Source: Gyrodactylus bullatarudis (taxonomy: Eukaryota > Platyhelminthes > Monogenea > Gyrodactylidea > Gyrodactylidae). Taken from it: 64,000 nucleotides of DNA. The notes beneath the pieces are model-generated. The model searched no databases. It was not told the DNA's origin and worked only from the letters and a program-made list of their open reading frames with translations. Location of the stretch: the NCBI GenBank assembly GCA_012064415.1, contig SSNU01000249.1, positions 124,001 through 188,000 on the forward strand, given 5' to 3'. A program made the position numbers and the translations under genes. Positions 24,580-37,333 of this stretch are shown here, one piece after another (position 1 is the stretch's first letter; each line of letters starts with the position of its first letter).

Positions 24580-25377
24580 TATTGGGTTCCTTACAAACAT
24601 CAGTGGCCTTATTCTCAAACGAAAATTCATTGCATTATGAGAGAAAAATCCTGTATGTTTCTTACTATTTTCTGATGTTCTCAGCTCAAAATATGCGCCG
24701 ACATTCTTTAATGATTTTTTACCATGCTTAATAGAGAAAGCTTGATTTGTCAACTTTTCCCAGTCTTAATCTCATTTTGAAGATAACTCAAAACTAAGTA
24801 TTTTTTCTATAAGCCCATACGTTTTTGAGTAATAAAAATCTCAATTAAAAATGACAATATTTGACCACGTGCCAAGATTATTTCAATGAATTTTACCACG
24901 AGAAATGACAAAATTTAGATTTTTGAATAGTTTTTGCAACATTTTAATTAAAAATAGTGTTCGTAAAAATTTAGTAATTTTTTACATGTTTAAAGAAATT
25001 TGATGAATTAGGAAAAGTGGAATTTTTGTATATATGAACAGAATATGAACATTAGGGCTGGTACCAAAGAATACCGAAGATAAGCTTGAGGTGTCAACTT
25101 ATCCTATATTTGAAAAATATTCATTTTGGTATAAGTTTAAGTGTAAGAAGAAGAAAAAACCTGTGAGTTGTACTGTTAAATTTCTTGAACAAAAATATTG
25201 ATGAAAAAAAATGAACCCCTAATGAACATTTTTCATTTTTGATTTTCGAAAATGTTTTTTTTTCGATTATAACATAAGGGATAATGGGAAATTTTTTCGA
25301 CTTAAAATATCTAACATGACTCAATTCTAAAAGTTATGTTATGACCTGATCTCAAGTTTAGAAGAAGAAAGATTTTA

Positions 25378-25563
25378 ATTTCGCTGAAAAGTTTTCTTGT
25401 AAAGCCACTGATATTTTGAATTCGTTCAGCATCCTGATTGGTTAAAAAGAGAAAATTCGTAATCTGATTGGCTTAAATTATAAGTTATCACTTCTTGACC
25501 AATCAGGATGCTTGAAAAATTCAAATATTCAGTGATTTTCAAGATAAGATATATCAGCGAAAT
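25378..25563. mobile_element. Small TA-flanked foldback (186 bp)
   Basis: ATTTCGCTGA at the left and TCAGCGAAAT at the right, each beside TA. The arms continue inward to CATCCTGATTGGT / ACCAATCAGGATG. No coding content. Confidence 0.7.
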
Positions 25564-25799
25564 TAAAAGTTTTTTTTTGAATTAGTAGAAATATTCATTT
25601 CTTAGAGGATTTTGAAGACGAGTGAATAATGAGTAATAAAGCTTTTATTTCACCGGTTCTCACCAGACTCTTACACAGGCTTGATATTTAAACATACAAT
25701 AATGAAAAATTAAAAATCCTCTGATTGGACAAATGGGAATTGAAAGAATATCACAGGGGGAAGGGGTAAGGTTTCACAGGGCTCATTGTCCTTTCTTGA

Positions 25800-26150
25800 G
25801 AAAGGGATCTAGTTGTAACTGCCCGCTACATCTTTTTCTTTGACTCCTCGTTTTTTAATTGCACACTTTTTGGATTCAGTGATAATTACAGGTTGGGTAT
25901 CAATTTGATTATCAACTTCCGTTGACTTTTCTTGATTTGAATTTTCACCCTTAGCTGTAGTTGTTACTGGGCATGAACAATTTCAAGACTAATTGCAGAT
26001 TGAGAACTAATTGGATTATCAACTTCAGTTGACTTGTCTTGGATAGCATAAGTTTTTTTCTCGATTTTTTTTCAAATGTAAGAAAAGTTCCTGGTTCATA
26101 GTTTGCTTGGTGATAATTTTGGCTTGAGTTAAAACTTGAAAAATCCCTAT
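25800..26150 (-). pseudogene. Possible broken coding remnant with a two-fold repeat
   Basis: On the minus strand, stop-free patches in shifting frames read like protein: QAKIITKQTMNQELFLHLKK, then DKSTEVDNPISSQSAISLEI, then EKSTEVDNQIDTQPVIITES-KK. The two STEVDN segments are a DNA direct repeat 107 bases apart, one base short of an in-frame spacing. No family is recognised; it may be a simple duplication in non-coding DNA. Confidence 0.25.
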
Positions 26151-27208
26151 ATCCTTATTATAACATCCTTTTTTGAAAATTTTTCAAATCAGAATAAATT
26201 CCAACTATCTCAGTGCCAAAACGTCTGGATGAGACTTTTGAAAAAGAGTAAGCCATTTGTGATTTAGGCACTTAATTAAAGTTCAATGATCAAAATATCG
26301 AGTATTTGAAAAATAAATTATTGAAAAGTCTTGCATTGACATCTTTACTATTTCTTCTCAAAGCTAAATGATTTTACTACTGTTGATCATGAAGAAATAA
26401 TACCATAGAACGATTTTATTTTTTTAATCAAGCTAATCAATGTTCCAAAGGAAAACTAGAAAGAACTATGTACACAAGAGAAGACAAAAAGAAGAGTTCC
26501 CCCTTCTTACCAGAAATTGGGCATTCCCTTGCACTGCTGATGTTCATTTAAATGTCGTAATAAATTAAGAGAAAGATTTATTAATGAAAAATTAGGTAAA
26601 AATTTTCTTTTTGACATTTTTTTATCAATAAATAAAGTTTAAATTAAAAATAAGAAATGAAAAGAAAAATTTAGCCAAAGAGGAGAAAAATCTTTTTGTA
26701 AGATATGAATAAAGAGATTCTGGGCAAAGTTTTTTCTTTCATTTGTAAAGAAGAAAAGCAGAGAAGAGAAAAAGACAGACACATATAATTGGAAATGTGT
26801 ATTTGTTTAACTAAGAACCTATTGCTATAAATTTCAATCGATTGAATTTCATAAGATTCCCACTTTGATCGAATATCATTTCAACTACTATTTCTGTGTA
26901 AAGAAAAAATATTTTTTTCCATAAAAATATACTTTGGAAGAAATATCTCTGAAGAAGTTAAGTGAATTTATTCTGAAAAGATGCCTTCTTCAGAGTAATT
27001 TTATATAAAAATTAACATTGTATTTTACTATACTCAATAGAGTCAACTAAATAAAATGGAATTCTACTAGGTGTAAGTGTGGTTACAGGTTATCAGGTCC
27101 GTATGAAATTTAATTGTCTAAAAGTATAGATAATTTCTACATTTATTCAAAACAACTGGTGGTGTTAAAACTATGGGAGTTTTGATAGGAGACGGATGGG
27201 AGGATTAC

Positions 27209-27250
27209 TGTTAGAACTTTGAAGATCCGGGTTCCAATCCTTGCTACTGA
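27209..27250 (+). repeat. tRNA-derived SINE remnant
   Basis: TTAGAACTTTGAAGATCC followed by GGGTTCCAATCC, a good Pol III B box, but without an intact cloverleaf. Confidence 0.4.
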
Positions 27251-27289
27251 CAAGTCTTTATAAGGACGAAGTTTGCTTCGGCTAATCAA

Positions 27290-27365
27290 TAGAACATTGA
27301 GAGACTTAGGGCTTTTTTAACATCGTAGACATGAAAACAAATCCCTTGCGATGATTATTTGAGAA
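27290..27365 (+). repeat. Dispersed repeat (AACATCG..GAAATGAAAAC family), copy 1
   Basis: Shares GGGCTTTTTTAACATCG and GAAAACAAATCCCTTGCGAT with 48905-49010 and 60655-60755. Non-coding. Confidence 0.6.
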
Positions 27366-27829
27366 GATAAACGTCATTAACTGAGTATTCTATTAGACCA
27401 TATTTGTATTACAATTTTTTAGAATTATTTCTTCCTTTTCGATTAGATTCTCAAAATTTTATTTTCATAAAAGAACAAGTAAATTTAGGAGAAAAAAATA
27501 ATTAAAAATTCTCATTACCTGTGCAATTCGAGTTCATTGTTGCAAGAAAATTGATCGAAAGCAATGGAATATTGCATATGAAAGTAAGATGAGCATAACT
27601 CAAGTTAAGCTTTGCTCAGTCAACTGGAACCTTGATAATGTGTCATTTTGAGCAGAGAGCATGAATGAAAAAAGAGATGTATATGGAGTAAAGAAGAGAG
27701 ATAACAAAAAACAATTATTCGACTGATTTATCGATCCCAATCAGATTAAGATTTTGTAATTTTCCCAATTTTACATGTGAATGAATTTTCAAAAAAAAAT
27801 TTATGAACACGGAGGCTTTATGAAATAAA

Positions 27830-28116
27830 ATGATTCAATTTGAGAGTTTTTAGAATAAAAATTTTTAATTTCGAGTTAGCGCGTTTTTCCATTTTTTTAA
27901 ACTTGAAGACAAAATTTTTAGTTGATCTCAAGATGTGAAAGGAACCAAAAATTATTTTTCAGGATCACCAACGGATAAAGAAACAAACACAAGTTTTTAA
28001 TCTATGAGATCAAAAGTTTACTGGGCTCTCTAGTATTCAAAAATTTTTGATTTGTTGACGAAAATATTGAGAATTTTGTAAAATTCATAAATTTCCATCT
28101 TCATATTAACTAGCTT
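27830..28116. repeat. Foldback MITE fragment (right end intact)
   Basis: Internal blocks TTTTTAATTTCGAGTTAGCG and TTTTCAGGATCACCAA, then the right end CATCTTCATATTAACTAGCTT|TA. Same subfamily as 36600 and 59560. Confidence 0.65.
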
Positions 28117-31100
28117 TAGGTTTACTTATAGTTTTACATAGTGATACCCCAAACTGCTAAAACCTATTAAATTATTTCAGTTCTTTGATTGGCTTATTAG
28201 TGCAAATCATGAGAGATAACAGTATTTTTATGAAAAAATTTGCGCAAATTTATTCGAGTAAAAATTGTTTCCTACTAAAAACTCAATTTAACAATACAAA
28301 GATCTTTTTGGATTATAAAGCCATTTTCTTCTCAATCAAATTTGCCTAACTAATTTTTCGACATTTTCATAATTTTAAGAAAATATCTCGTCAACTTTTT
28401 CATTTGTTAAGGACGAAGGAGAGAATGTCTATTTAAGCTTTCAATAAGCTCTTATGTTTGACTTTACGATCTAAATAATCCATTATTTTCTAGAAAACGC
28501 TTTGATCTAAATGAACAACCATATAGATGCCAAATTTGAAAAATAAATAAAAAACATAAATAACTTCATCTGATGTAAAGTAAGATTTTCCTTTTGCTTC
28601 TGAACTAAAAGTAGATAAATCTAACAATATCTGTAATTTGGGCTATAAATATATATATATGGTACTCTGGTGAATGTAAAAGAGATATTATTGTTCCAAA
28701 ACTATTTTCCATTCGATATATACAGAGTGAAATAGTATCTGCTAAAATAACGCAGGCAATCAAAGGGTATCCTTTGCTTTCTCCTTTTGGTTCTGTTATC
28801 GTTATTAATATAGGGGGTGGGGAAGAGATGGAAATATTTCCATCAGATTTCACAAAATCGACATGTTTTTTTTAACCCAATTTCCATCATCTGAGAGGAG
28901 ACATACATTTGTGGAAATAGTTTGCTTCTACCTGATTTAATTACACGTAATAATTAAGAATACACCCATGTGCTAAACTATTCAGACGCGAGGAGTTGAT
29001 TCAACAGAAAAAAAGATAACTTTAATATGAAAGACTGAAACTTGTTTTTAATCCTATCTCTGTTCTCTCAAGATAACTAGGAAATTATGTGAATTGAGGT
29101 ATTAATCGAGGTAAAACTATAGAACTAAAAGGATGTAATCAATTTTTTTCAAAACTTTCACTATTATTTTGTAATGAAATTTCAATATCTCGATCATAAT
29201 TGTTGTTTTCAAATTGTTTTCAATCTTTTAATAAATAAAAATCAGTTGTATTCTATTATATTTCTCAACATTACAATTGAATTGTAGTGTGAAATGGGAA
29301 AATCTATAATTTTTAAATATAAATAATTAAAAATTAATTTGAACGATTATTCAATTTATGATATGGCCACATATTATCCGTAGAGTGTGCGTTAGTTGGG
29401 AAACGGAGAAGACTGACTATACACACTCATATGCTCAACTGAGCAATAAACGATGAAAATATAACCTTCATTTTCATTAAACATTTCATAGAAAAGACTG
29501 AAATGTGGATAGATACGAGAGTTGACCAAAGAGTGATGAGAGTCCCCCATCTTATGCGCATAATACGAAATCAATTTTTTTCCAATAAAATGAGGATAGT
29601 AAAATTTGAAGAATATAATAATAATATAATTCAAGCACCATAAACACCAAAACTCTTTGATAAAATAAGTAATCTCTTTATTGATTAGGTGAAAGTTTAA
29701 TATTTAAAGCAATACAAGTATGAACAAAGACAAATTTTCATTAAAGTCATAGTGAGTTTCAATAGACTAGAATGAATTTTTTTTTCTTCGAACAAATCAC
29801 GAGAGTACCAACTTTTCTGATAAAATTTAGTACTCAGATCATTTTTGCATATTTTTAGAGCGTGAAAGTTATCCTCTATTATGGAATAGCCCATTTTTTC
29901 CCACAATATCCAACAGACATGATAAAACAACAAAATTCGACATGAAGGTCCTCTTGATGATAAGATTACTACTTTTGAAATTTAAAAATCATTAAATGGC
30001 AAAGATAATGACAAGGATTTTAGTGATTTGAAAAATTCCAAATTTTTAAAACTGAATGACATAATTGTGAAGCATTTCCGACACACGCTCCAATACAAAA
30101 TAATGCTCAGAATTGATAGTTCTATCAGAAAAATAGGTAGGTTGGAAATTTCACCCTACCCTAGGGAGGAACAAGGTTGAGATTATTTTAATTGATCTTA
30201 GTATTTATTGTTTCTAATTGCTTCTCAGTAGATAGAGTATGGATTGAATGACTATTCTTAAATATCCATAAGATGAAAATAGTCAAATTTGCAAAGTTTT
30301 CTTAATTCACACTAGGAGTTATTAAACAATTATTGCAATACTAGATGGAATTTGACCAAAACTTTAAGCTAATAAGTCTGTAAATTTTTCATAAAGTACC
30401 ATTTTAAAAATTAAAAAAAAATCTGTTTAATACTACGAGTAGTTCTGGCAAAACTTATTTCATGAGACCTTTCCACTATCTGAAATAATTATAACTACTG
30501 AGTTCTTCAATTTAAAGAGATTTTTTTCAGATTTCTAGTGAAAATGAACAACGATTTATAATTATTGAGGGATCAAAAGTGAGCTATTCGATAAATTTGA
30601 TTGTTACTTGTTCCAACTAGGGTTTACTTAAGTTTAGATTTAAAAAATCATCTAATTTTACGAAGGATAAAGGATTATCTAATTCACAGTATTATAAGAT
30701 ACACAGTTGAAAACGTAAAAGTGAGACCATGTTTATTGAGAGATATTTCCTCTCTTTTTTCAGACTATAAAATATAAAAAAGCTCACAATGAAGAAGGTG
30801 ACAGATACATAAATTCAATTCATGAATAATTTTTTTAAGGATTAAGTTCTTACAGAAATATCATAGAAATGATGGACTTAAACAAATGCCTTATCGCGTG
30901 AATAGGAAAGATATACATACATATATATTTTCCCTTATATAACAGTTAAGTGTGTCTATATATATATTTATCTATTTATTTATGGTTGATCTTTTTTCCT
31001 TTCTTTTCAAAGTATATTAACTTCCAACTGTGGAAAAGTAGAAAAAACGAATTGAATTTTGTTTTAATTTCTCATCATTTATCGAGAGAAAGAGAGGGAA

Positions 31101-31537
31101 AGACAAAGTCAAATACACGGCTAACATGCAAAGGGAACGTTGAGATGGAAGAAGGATTCTTTACTTCATCTCTTTGTCTTCCAACTCAAATAAATATAAT
31201 TTTCACCTCACTGAATTATTCATTTTTGGCTTAATTTCAAAACAAATGGTAGAAAAATAGAGGCAACAGATGAATGGATTGAGCAATAATCTGTTTGAGA
31301 GTTTGAATTCAAAGCTTTTTTTGCTGGAATTCACAGATGAAAAAAATAAGACGTGTAAATAACAAAGTGCTTCGGAATTGTTTAAAAAATGATGAATTGT
31401 CTTATTCAAATGAAACCGCTAATAATTTATTTTAATTTTATGAGCACCTTTCTGAATTATATATTTTTTATAATGTTTGTGGTAAAACAAAATCTAGGCA
31501 ATTTAAAAGATTTTTTGAAATTAATCTTTTCAATATA

Positions 31538-32464
31538 AAGCTAGTTGACATGAAGAAGAGAATTTCCTAATTTTACAAAAAACTCAATATTTTTATCCAG
31601 AAAGTCAGGAAAAAATTTATTTTTTGGATTCCACTATGAAATGAGCTGATTAGTTTTGAATACAAAAAAAATTTAATCTGACCTAAATTTGAGCCGTATT
31701 TTGACTTTCGGAAATGTTTCAAATTTCCACTTTTTTAACTTTCAAATCCAAAATTTTTTATCGATTTCAAAGATTTGAAGCAGTTAAATATCGATGTTCG
31801 GGATCAAAATTAGACGAAGATTTCGAATTTGGCCGTAGAATTTGAGAAAAAATTACTCTTTCCAAGAAAAAGTTCAATCTCTATATTTTGGATGATTTTC
31901 CCTCGTGATTATCGAAAAATTCAAATGGTTCGATTTCCCACCGTAATGACGAATTTCTGTGAATTCCTGCAGGCGAATTCGAAATCTTGTGCTATACTAA
32001 TTCAAAAAATTAATTTTTTCAAAATGTTATTTTTAAAACCTACTTTCCAGGGTCATAGGTAAAAAGTAAGATAATTTTTATCGAATAATCATTCCTGTAT
32101 AATGGGTAATTTTTTCGCATCAAAACAACCGTAATGACGAATTTCTGTGAATTCCTGCACGTGAATTCAAAATCTTCGTCTAATTTTGATCCTGAACATC
32201 GATATTTAACTGCTTCAGATCTTTGAAATTGATAAAAATTTTGGATTTAAAAGTTGAAAAAGTGGAAATTTGAAACATTTCCGAAAGTCAAAATACGGCT
32301 CAATTTTGGTCGGATTAAATTTTTTTCAGAAATTTTTTTTGTATTTAAAACTAATCAGCTCATTTCATAGTGGAATCCAAAAAATAAATTTTTCCTGACT
32401 TTCTGGATAAAAATATTGAGTTTTTGTAAAATTAGGAAATTCTCATCTTCATGTCAATTAGGTT
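31538..32464. mobile_element. Foldback MITE, complete copy with internal insertion (927 bp)
   Basis: Starts TA|AAGCTAGTTGACATGAAG and ends CATGTCAATTAGGTT|TA. The arms pair over about 300 bases (AATTTGAGCCGTATTTTGAC against the complement near 32290). The centre carries a 120-bp block also found at 4010-4150, flanked by a direct duplication of about 45 bases (CCGTAATGACGAATTTCTGT...) at 31938 and 32127. The ORF over 31829-32062 is an artefact. Confidence 0.85.
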
Positions 32465-33691
32465 TATGTAATTTTTATCGGGAAATTTAAAGTTGGTTTA
32501 GTTCTCGAAAAATTGTTATTCCCTACAATATTTTTAGATCAATGATATGAAAAAAAGATCGTTCATCAAGCTGAATTCTACGATTTTCATATTATTAGTA
32601 AGCCAAAATTACCTTTTTACAATTATTTAGTGGTAGATCATCTTGAGGGGATAGTATTTAAATTATAATTTAATTGCCAGAATAAGTGTCTAAATTTTTA
32701 TTCAATGTTTTTATATTTACAAAAGAGAGCATCATTTTTTTGAAATTAATTCTAAAACGCAATATATTCTACAAAAATCTAAAAGAAAATTTCCACTAAT
32801 AAAAGTATTTTGTCTAATTCATGCTTTCATTCATCAATATGATTAAAACAATGAGAATTCAGAAATGAAAATTGATAAAAATTCTGGCTTGGAAAAAGCT
32901 TAATAACCTCGGAACTACTAATCCTACGCTAATAAAAAGGGAACCATTCGAAAATTAAATTTTACATTGGAATGCTTTTAAAAATTTCAAATTTTATCAA
33001 ATCTACACGTCAAAAAAGGAAGAAAAACACTCAAAAATATGTATTTTTTAAAGGATTTTTCAATTTTTTCTAACTTGACGCGCGTTCTAAAAAGCTTTGC
33101 GAGAGTGTTAAATTCGCGTATTACCCATCAATTAACGCAAAATTTTACGCTCTTTTTAATGGGGATAAAATCAATTTTTAGCGGCCAAAATATTAACGCT
33201 AGCGAAATTCTGAAAGCAGATCTGAAATCAGAACAAAATTTAATTCCAGAAAAGTTAAACACGATTAAGATCTTATAGAATATTTTTCCAAATCACTACC
33301 CGTGTTATCCTTGTTAACTTGTGATTCAGTATCATTAGGAAAATATCTACAATTTGGAAAATCTTCACTTGATTTAGGGTTTTGATTGATTTGTGTAATA
33401 GCATAATTTAGCATCTAAAAATGGGTGAAAATTGTTATTGTAATTTTGATAGGAAAAAGATTATGTAAATTTTTTTAAAATTTCATACATGAAAAGAGTC
33501 ATTTTCTTGGCAAATTATTGAGTTCTACTCCATAGACAATGATCTACGGCACAAGATACAGCATACGCTAGCATAATTTTATTATTCTAAAATTAAAAAA
33601 TAAATTCTTTATAATTTTTACTTGCGAAAAGATTCCGGAATTAAAGCAGAAAAATGCTGAAAATTTTCAAATTAAAAAATATCAAATCCCA

Positions 33692-33943
33692 GGATGTCGC
33701 ATACTAACGAGTCTAAAAGAGGACGAAACGCGCGTATATGTCTACCATATATGTATACTTGGGTTATTTCTAAAAGCTATCTGAGTTTCTTTCGTACCAG
33801 TCTCGGTGGGATCCATTAATAAGCTGTAACATTCAGCAACATGGGCTAATCCATTACCAAATAAGACGTTCCTGTGGCATATACTTACCCAAGCACCTAG
33901 AACGAAATATTTCTAGCTGACCTTTGTAGGTAATAGGTACTGA
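33692..33943 (+). mobile_element. tRNA/hammerhead short repeat, copy with ribozyme (252 bp)
   Basis: Starts with the hammerhead-like segment and runs through TATATGTCTACCATATATG, CGTACCAGTCTCGGTGGGAT, GCAACATGGGCTAATCCATT and CACCTAGAACGAAATATTTC. The tRNA-like head is missing. The tail is nearly the same as the complement of 44933-45095. Confidence 0.75.
33696..33748 (+). ncRNA. Degenerate hammerhead ribozyme in the short repeat
   Basis: CTAACGA (consensus CUGANGA with one G-to-A change), stem II GTCT/GGAC closed by AAAAGA, then GAAACG, a short stem III (ACG/TGT) and GTC at the expected cleavage site, followed by TACCAT for stem I. The core mutation suggests this copy is inactive. Confidence 0.55.
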
Positions 33944-35520
33944 AATACAGTATAATTTTTAGAATTTCGTCTTCATTGAGATTTCCTTTCGTTCGTGTGT
34001 CAATTTTTTGATAGAACAAGGTTTTTAGATTTGATTTTTGGTTTTTATCTCTATCAAGATGATCAAATTTCCAGAATTGAAATTACTAGATGTAAATTAA
34101 GTAAATCTTAACTTATGATTAACTCATTTTTTATGATTTGAATTGAATTTATCTCTTTTAAATTCGAAAAAAAAATCCAAGCAAACGATTTTTCAAGGAA
34201 ATCAATGAAACCATTTAAACAATTAAAGCTAACGATTTAATTAGACAAATAATATTTTTATTAATCTTATTAAATGTTTGAGACTTTCTTATGAAAATAT
34301 TCCAAATTCTAGTAGAGATCAATAGTAATCTGGGATTATCTACCATTTCAGTCCAGAGATATAAAAAATAATAATTCCAAATTTAATAGCTAGTAGAGGA
34401 TTAAGCAAGCTTTCATTCTCATACCATCAATTTCATCTTTCACATTGTTAATACAACTCCTTTTTTCCTAAATGAAAGAAACATGTCAGACAATACGCAG
34501 TCAAGATTTAGTGCTCTCTCCATAATACTGAAGCCTAAATAGGAATTTACCAAAACCAAGAAAGTTTTTAATTCCATATTATCTGTTGCTATACTATAAG
34601 ACTTGAAGAGAATTCAATAATCTTTTTTAGAACAAAAAGATGAGCACAAATTTTATGGAAAAGTAATCAATTGAGGGAAATTAAAAAATACTGCACAGTT
34701 TGATCTCTCCAAAAGAAAAATACTAATGAGAAAATCTAAAGAGCAGTTCTCATGAATTATTAAAAACAAAAACTCTTTCCATCTCTCATCTATTTTTTTC
34801 AAAAAACTTGATCTACTCCTTCACTCATCCCCTCAGATCAGTAATGGGAAGAAATAGAAACTAGTTTGAATCATAGTATTATTATAAGAAAGAGAAAAGG
34901 ATCAGCCTTGATCTATTGGGGGGAGGGGGTTAAAAGTGAAACTTTTACCAGTGCTCATCTGTCTGAATAATAATAATGAAAATTAAAAATATTGACTTGG
35001 TAATCAATACAAATGTATTTTAATGTAACTGTTCATATGGAAATTTTATTGTGTTATTACTTATTTTTTCTTGGAGAGATTATAATTTTATTTTAATCTG
35101 GTAGGGAAATGAAAACATGCTTTGCAATTGTTTATACGTGTCTTTCTTTTCATTTTTTTCCTTGGGAAAGAAAAAAAAACCTTCAAGATTTCAAATAGAC
35201 ATCACCCCTATCATTTTTGATGATCATATTTCTAGTTTTTGTTAACTCTATCCCCCACCTATTTTTTTTAATAAACAAATTGTTTAGCAAATTCCGCTCT
35301 TAGCCATTGAGACATATTTTCAACATATGCAAATCGTAAAATGGACAATTTCCACTAACACAAAATGTGCACTGAATTTTAAATGTAGCAAATAAAAAGA
35401 TTCGATAATAAAAAAAACAAGGAATTTTTTTTCAAGTTCAAGAAAACTCACGCATTCGATTCATGTATTTCTTCTCCTTTCGTCAGATAAATCCAAGGGT
35501 TAATTTAATTCTAATAATAA

Positions 35521-35528
35521 AAGGATAT
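35521..35528 (-). other. U12-type 5' splice site of Cav3 intron 1
   Basis: The intron begins ATATCCTT, the complete consensus of the AT-subtype minor-spliceosome donor. No GT donor near this point restores both the reading frame and the family spacing to the next exon. Confidence 0.85.
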
Positions 35529-36022
35529 GATAAAGTTATCAACTTTAAGCACCAATCTCTTGGATGTCGAGTCTGCGAAAAGTATTTAAATACAACTGAA
35601 TAAAATCCAGGGAAATTCTCAATTTCCTTCGGGCCATCATCGTCCTCATCATTGTCATCGGCATTCTCAGAGTTGCCATAGTCCATCTCCTTATTCTCAC
35701 AGAGTTGGCTTTGTTTTTGATTTTGCATGAGTAGCTTAAAGTTTTCATCACGATTCGGTAAATCAATTAGGGACGAGCGCTTAATATAGTTTCTATCAAG
35801 ATTTATAGATTTGTTCTCTTCGTGGAATACAGCCGCCTGGGCCTCATCAATTGATTGGGACTTTTTCTGTTCAAATTCACGACGATATCGCTTATAAACT
35901 AATGGTGATGCTATTGGTGTTATGGACGGCGAAACCCAGGGTGAGGCCGAGAGGATATTCCCAGTAACACCACGAGGTTCATGTTCTTGAGCTCTTGAAC
36001 CATTATGACTAATGAATGACAT
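35529..36022 (-). CDS. Cav3: T-type (Cav3) calcium channel, exon 1 (N-terminus)
   Basis: First coding exon of the pore-forming alpha-1 subunit of a low-voltage-activated calcium channel in the plasma membrane. It encodes about 164 residues of cytoplasmic N-terminus: a basic/serine-rich start, an acidic run of Asp/Glu around residues 120-130, then FPGFYSVVFKYFSQTRHPRD-WCL, which matches the conserved segment just before IS1 in Cav3 proteins. The ATG is preceded in frame by a TAG 15 bases upstream and has A at -3, so it is the first ATG of this exon's frame. The exon ends two bases into a codon (TTA TC) directly before ATATCCTT, a U12-type 5' splice site. An additional upstream 5' UTR exon cannot be excluded. 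Confidence 0.88.
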
Positions 36023-36599
36023 TTGTTGGATGATATTCTATTAATTTTGTTATAATCCAGAAATATTTAGTTTGATTTTCATTGCTGCTTGAAAAGATTG
36101 ATTGCATTTTATATGTAATCCAAAATAGCTTGATTTTGATTAGTAATAATTTATTACTAATAAACTAGACAAAAGGTTTTAAATTTCTTGATTTTGACAT
36201 GGCTTTTTCCTTTCCTCTAGAATTGTAAATTGATCAACATTCTTTTCTTTTATGCACACAAAATGCACGTATTTAGTTTAATTTGTAATATCCTTGATAT
36301 AATTCTGTTGCGATATTTGAGCTTGGCGTAGCTTATATTAAATTTTAAAGGCTCAGTAATATATTAACTTTATTCTCTAGTTTGTTAAAATCACCCTTCT
36401 TTTTGCACAAACAAGAAAATTATACATTAACCAATTGGGATACTTTTTAAAGAGGAAACAATCAGGCAACTTTTTATTGTACATTCACAAGACGACCAAT
36501 CAAAATGAAGGTATACTTAATTTTATATCAATTCATTCAGTACATTATAGAGGAATTATTTTGAAATAATTTCTTGAAATGTTACGAGTAGCATATATA
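36023..36599. other. Upstream region of Cav3
   Basis: AT-rich sequence before the Cav3 start codon. No TATA, initiator or 5' UTR splice signal can be singled out. Confidence 0.4.
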
Positions 36600-37045
36600 A
36601 AGCTATGTAATCTGAAGATGGGAATTTATGAAAATCTCAATTTTTTTAATTAAAACTGAGAAATTCAGTAAAATTTATGAAGAAAAAAAAGTTATAAAGA
36701 TCAATTTTTCAAATTTTGATGATCCAATGACAGTTTCTATGGTGCCAATCGGTTTGTAATCTTAAAAATCAACTTTTGATCCCTTTCTTACTTAGAAATC
36801 AAAAGAATCGGAACTCGGTGCTAACTCGAGATTCATTTTAATATGACAATTTGTTGATTTTTTTGGAAACCGATTCAAAAGGCAAATAATTTTGAAGAAA
36901 ATTCTTTTGGAAAAAATTGAAAACATTTCATATTTCGAGTTGGCGCGATTTTATTTAAACTTTGAGTTGAAATCTTTTTAGTGATTTCAAGGTGTGAGAT
37001 CACTTTCAGGATCTTGAAGAAAAAAGGATGCCGAAAAGTGAGGAA
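36600..37045. repeat. Foldback MITE fragment (left end intact)
   Basis: Begins TA|AAGCTATGTAATCTGAAGAT at 36598 and contains CTTAAAAATCAACTTTTGAT and TCGAGTTGGCGCGATTTT, as at 27830 and 59560. The right arm is lost. Confidence 0.6.
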
Positions 37046-37333
37046 TAAGCGCTATATTTCAAGCATACTCATCGGCCTCTTACATGCCAAATATATAGCA
37101 AAAATACAACGAATAAATATGATAAATTAAAATTTTAACAAAAGAATTATATTTTAAAGAGATATGTACATTTCGCCAGGTCTCGTCAGTCTCAATTCCT
37201 GGTTCAATATTTAATAAAATTGTTATAATGAATTGTCTATGAATGAAATTGTGAAATTTTCTCTTGAGTAACTCCAATTGATGAAAAACCAAAAAACTTT
37301 TCTAGTATTCAGGTAGAAAAGAAAAATTAAAAA

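Larger units (their letters stand above)
9203..35528 (-). other. Cav3 intron 1 (about 26.3 kb, AT-AC)
   Basis: A long AT-rich intron with no recognisable coding exon. It holds foldback MITEs (11261, 18813, 31538 and fragments), tRNA/hammerhead-type repeats (13173, 19756, 33692), TA-flanked mini-foldbacks (24077, 25378), and a 237-bp local direct repeat (18136 and 19441). The stretches 9240-11150, 11923-13170, 16000-18100, 20000-23230, 26150-27200, 28870-31530, 32470-33690 and 33950-35500 show only AT-rich sequence, simple AT runs and unclassified fragments. Confidence 0.85.

Noticed and set aside
33039..33278. 79-codon ORF in a patch with more CpG (ACGCGCGTTC)
   Set aside because: No recognisable protein, no neighbours in frame; base composition alone is not enough.
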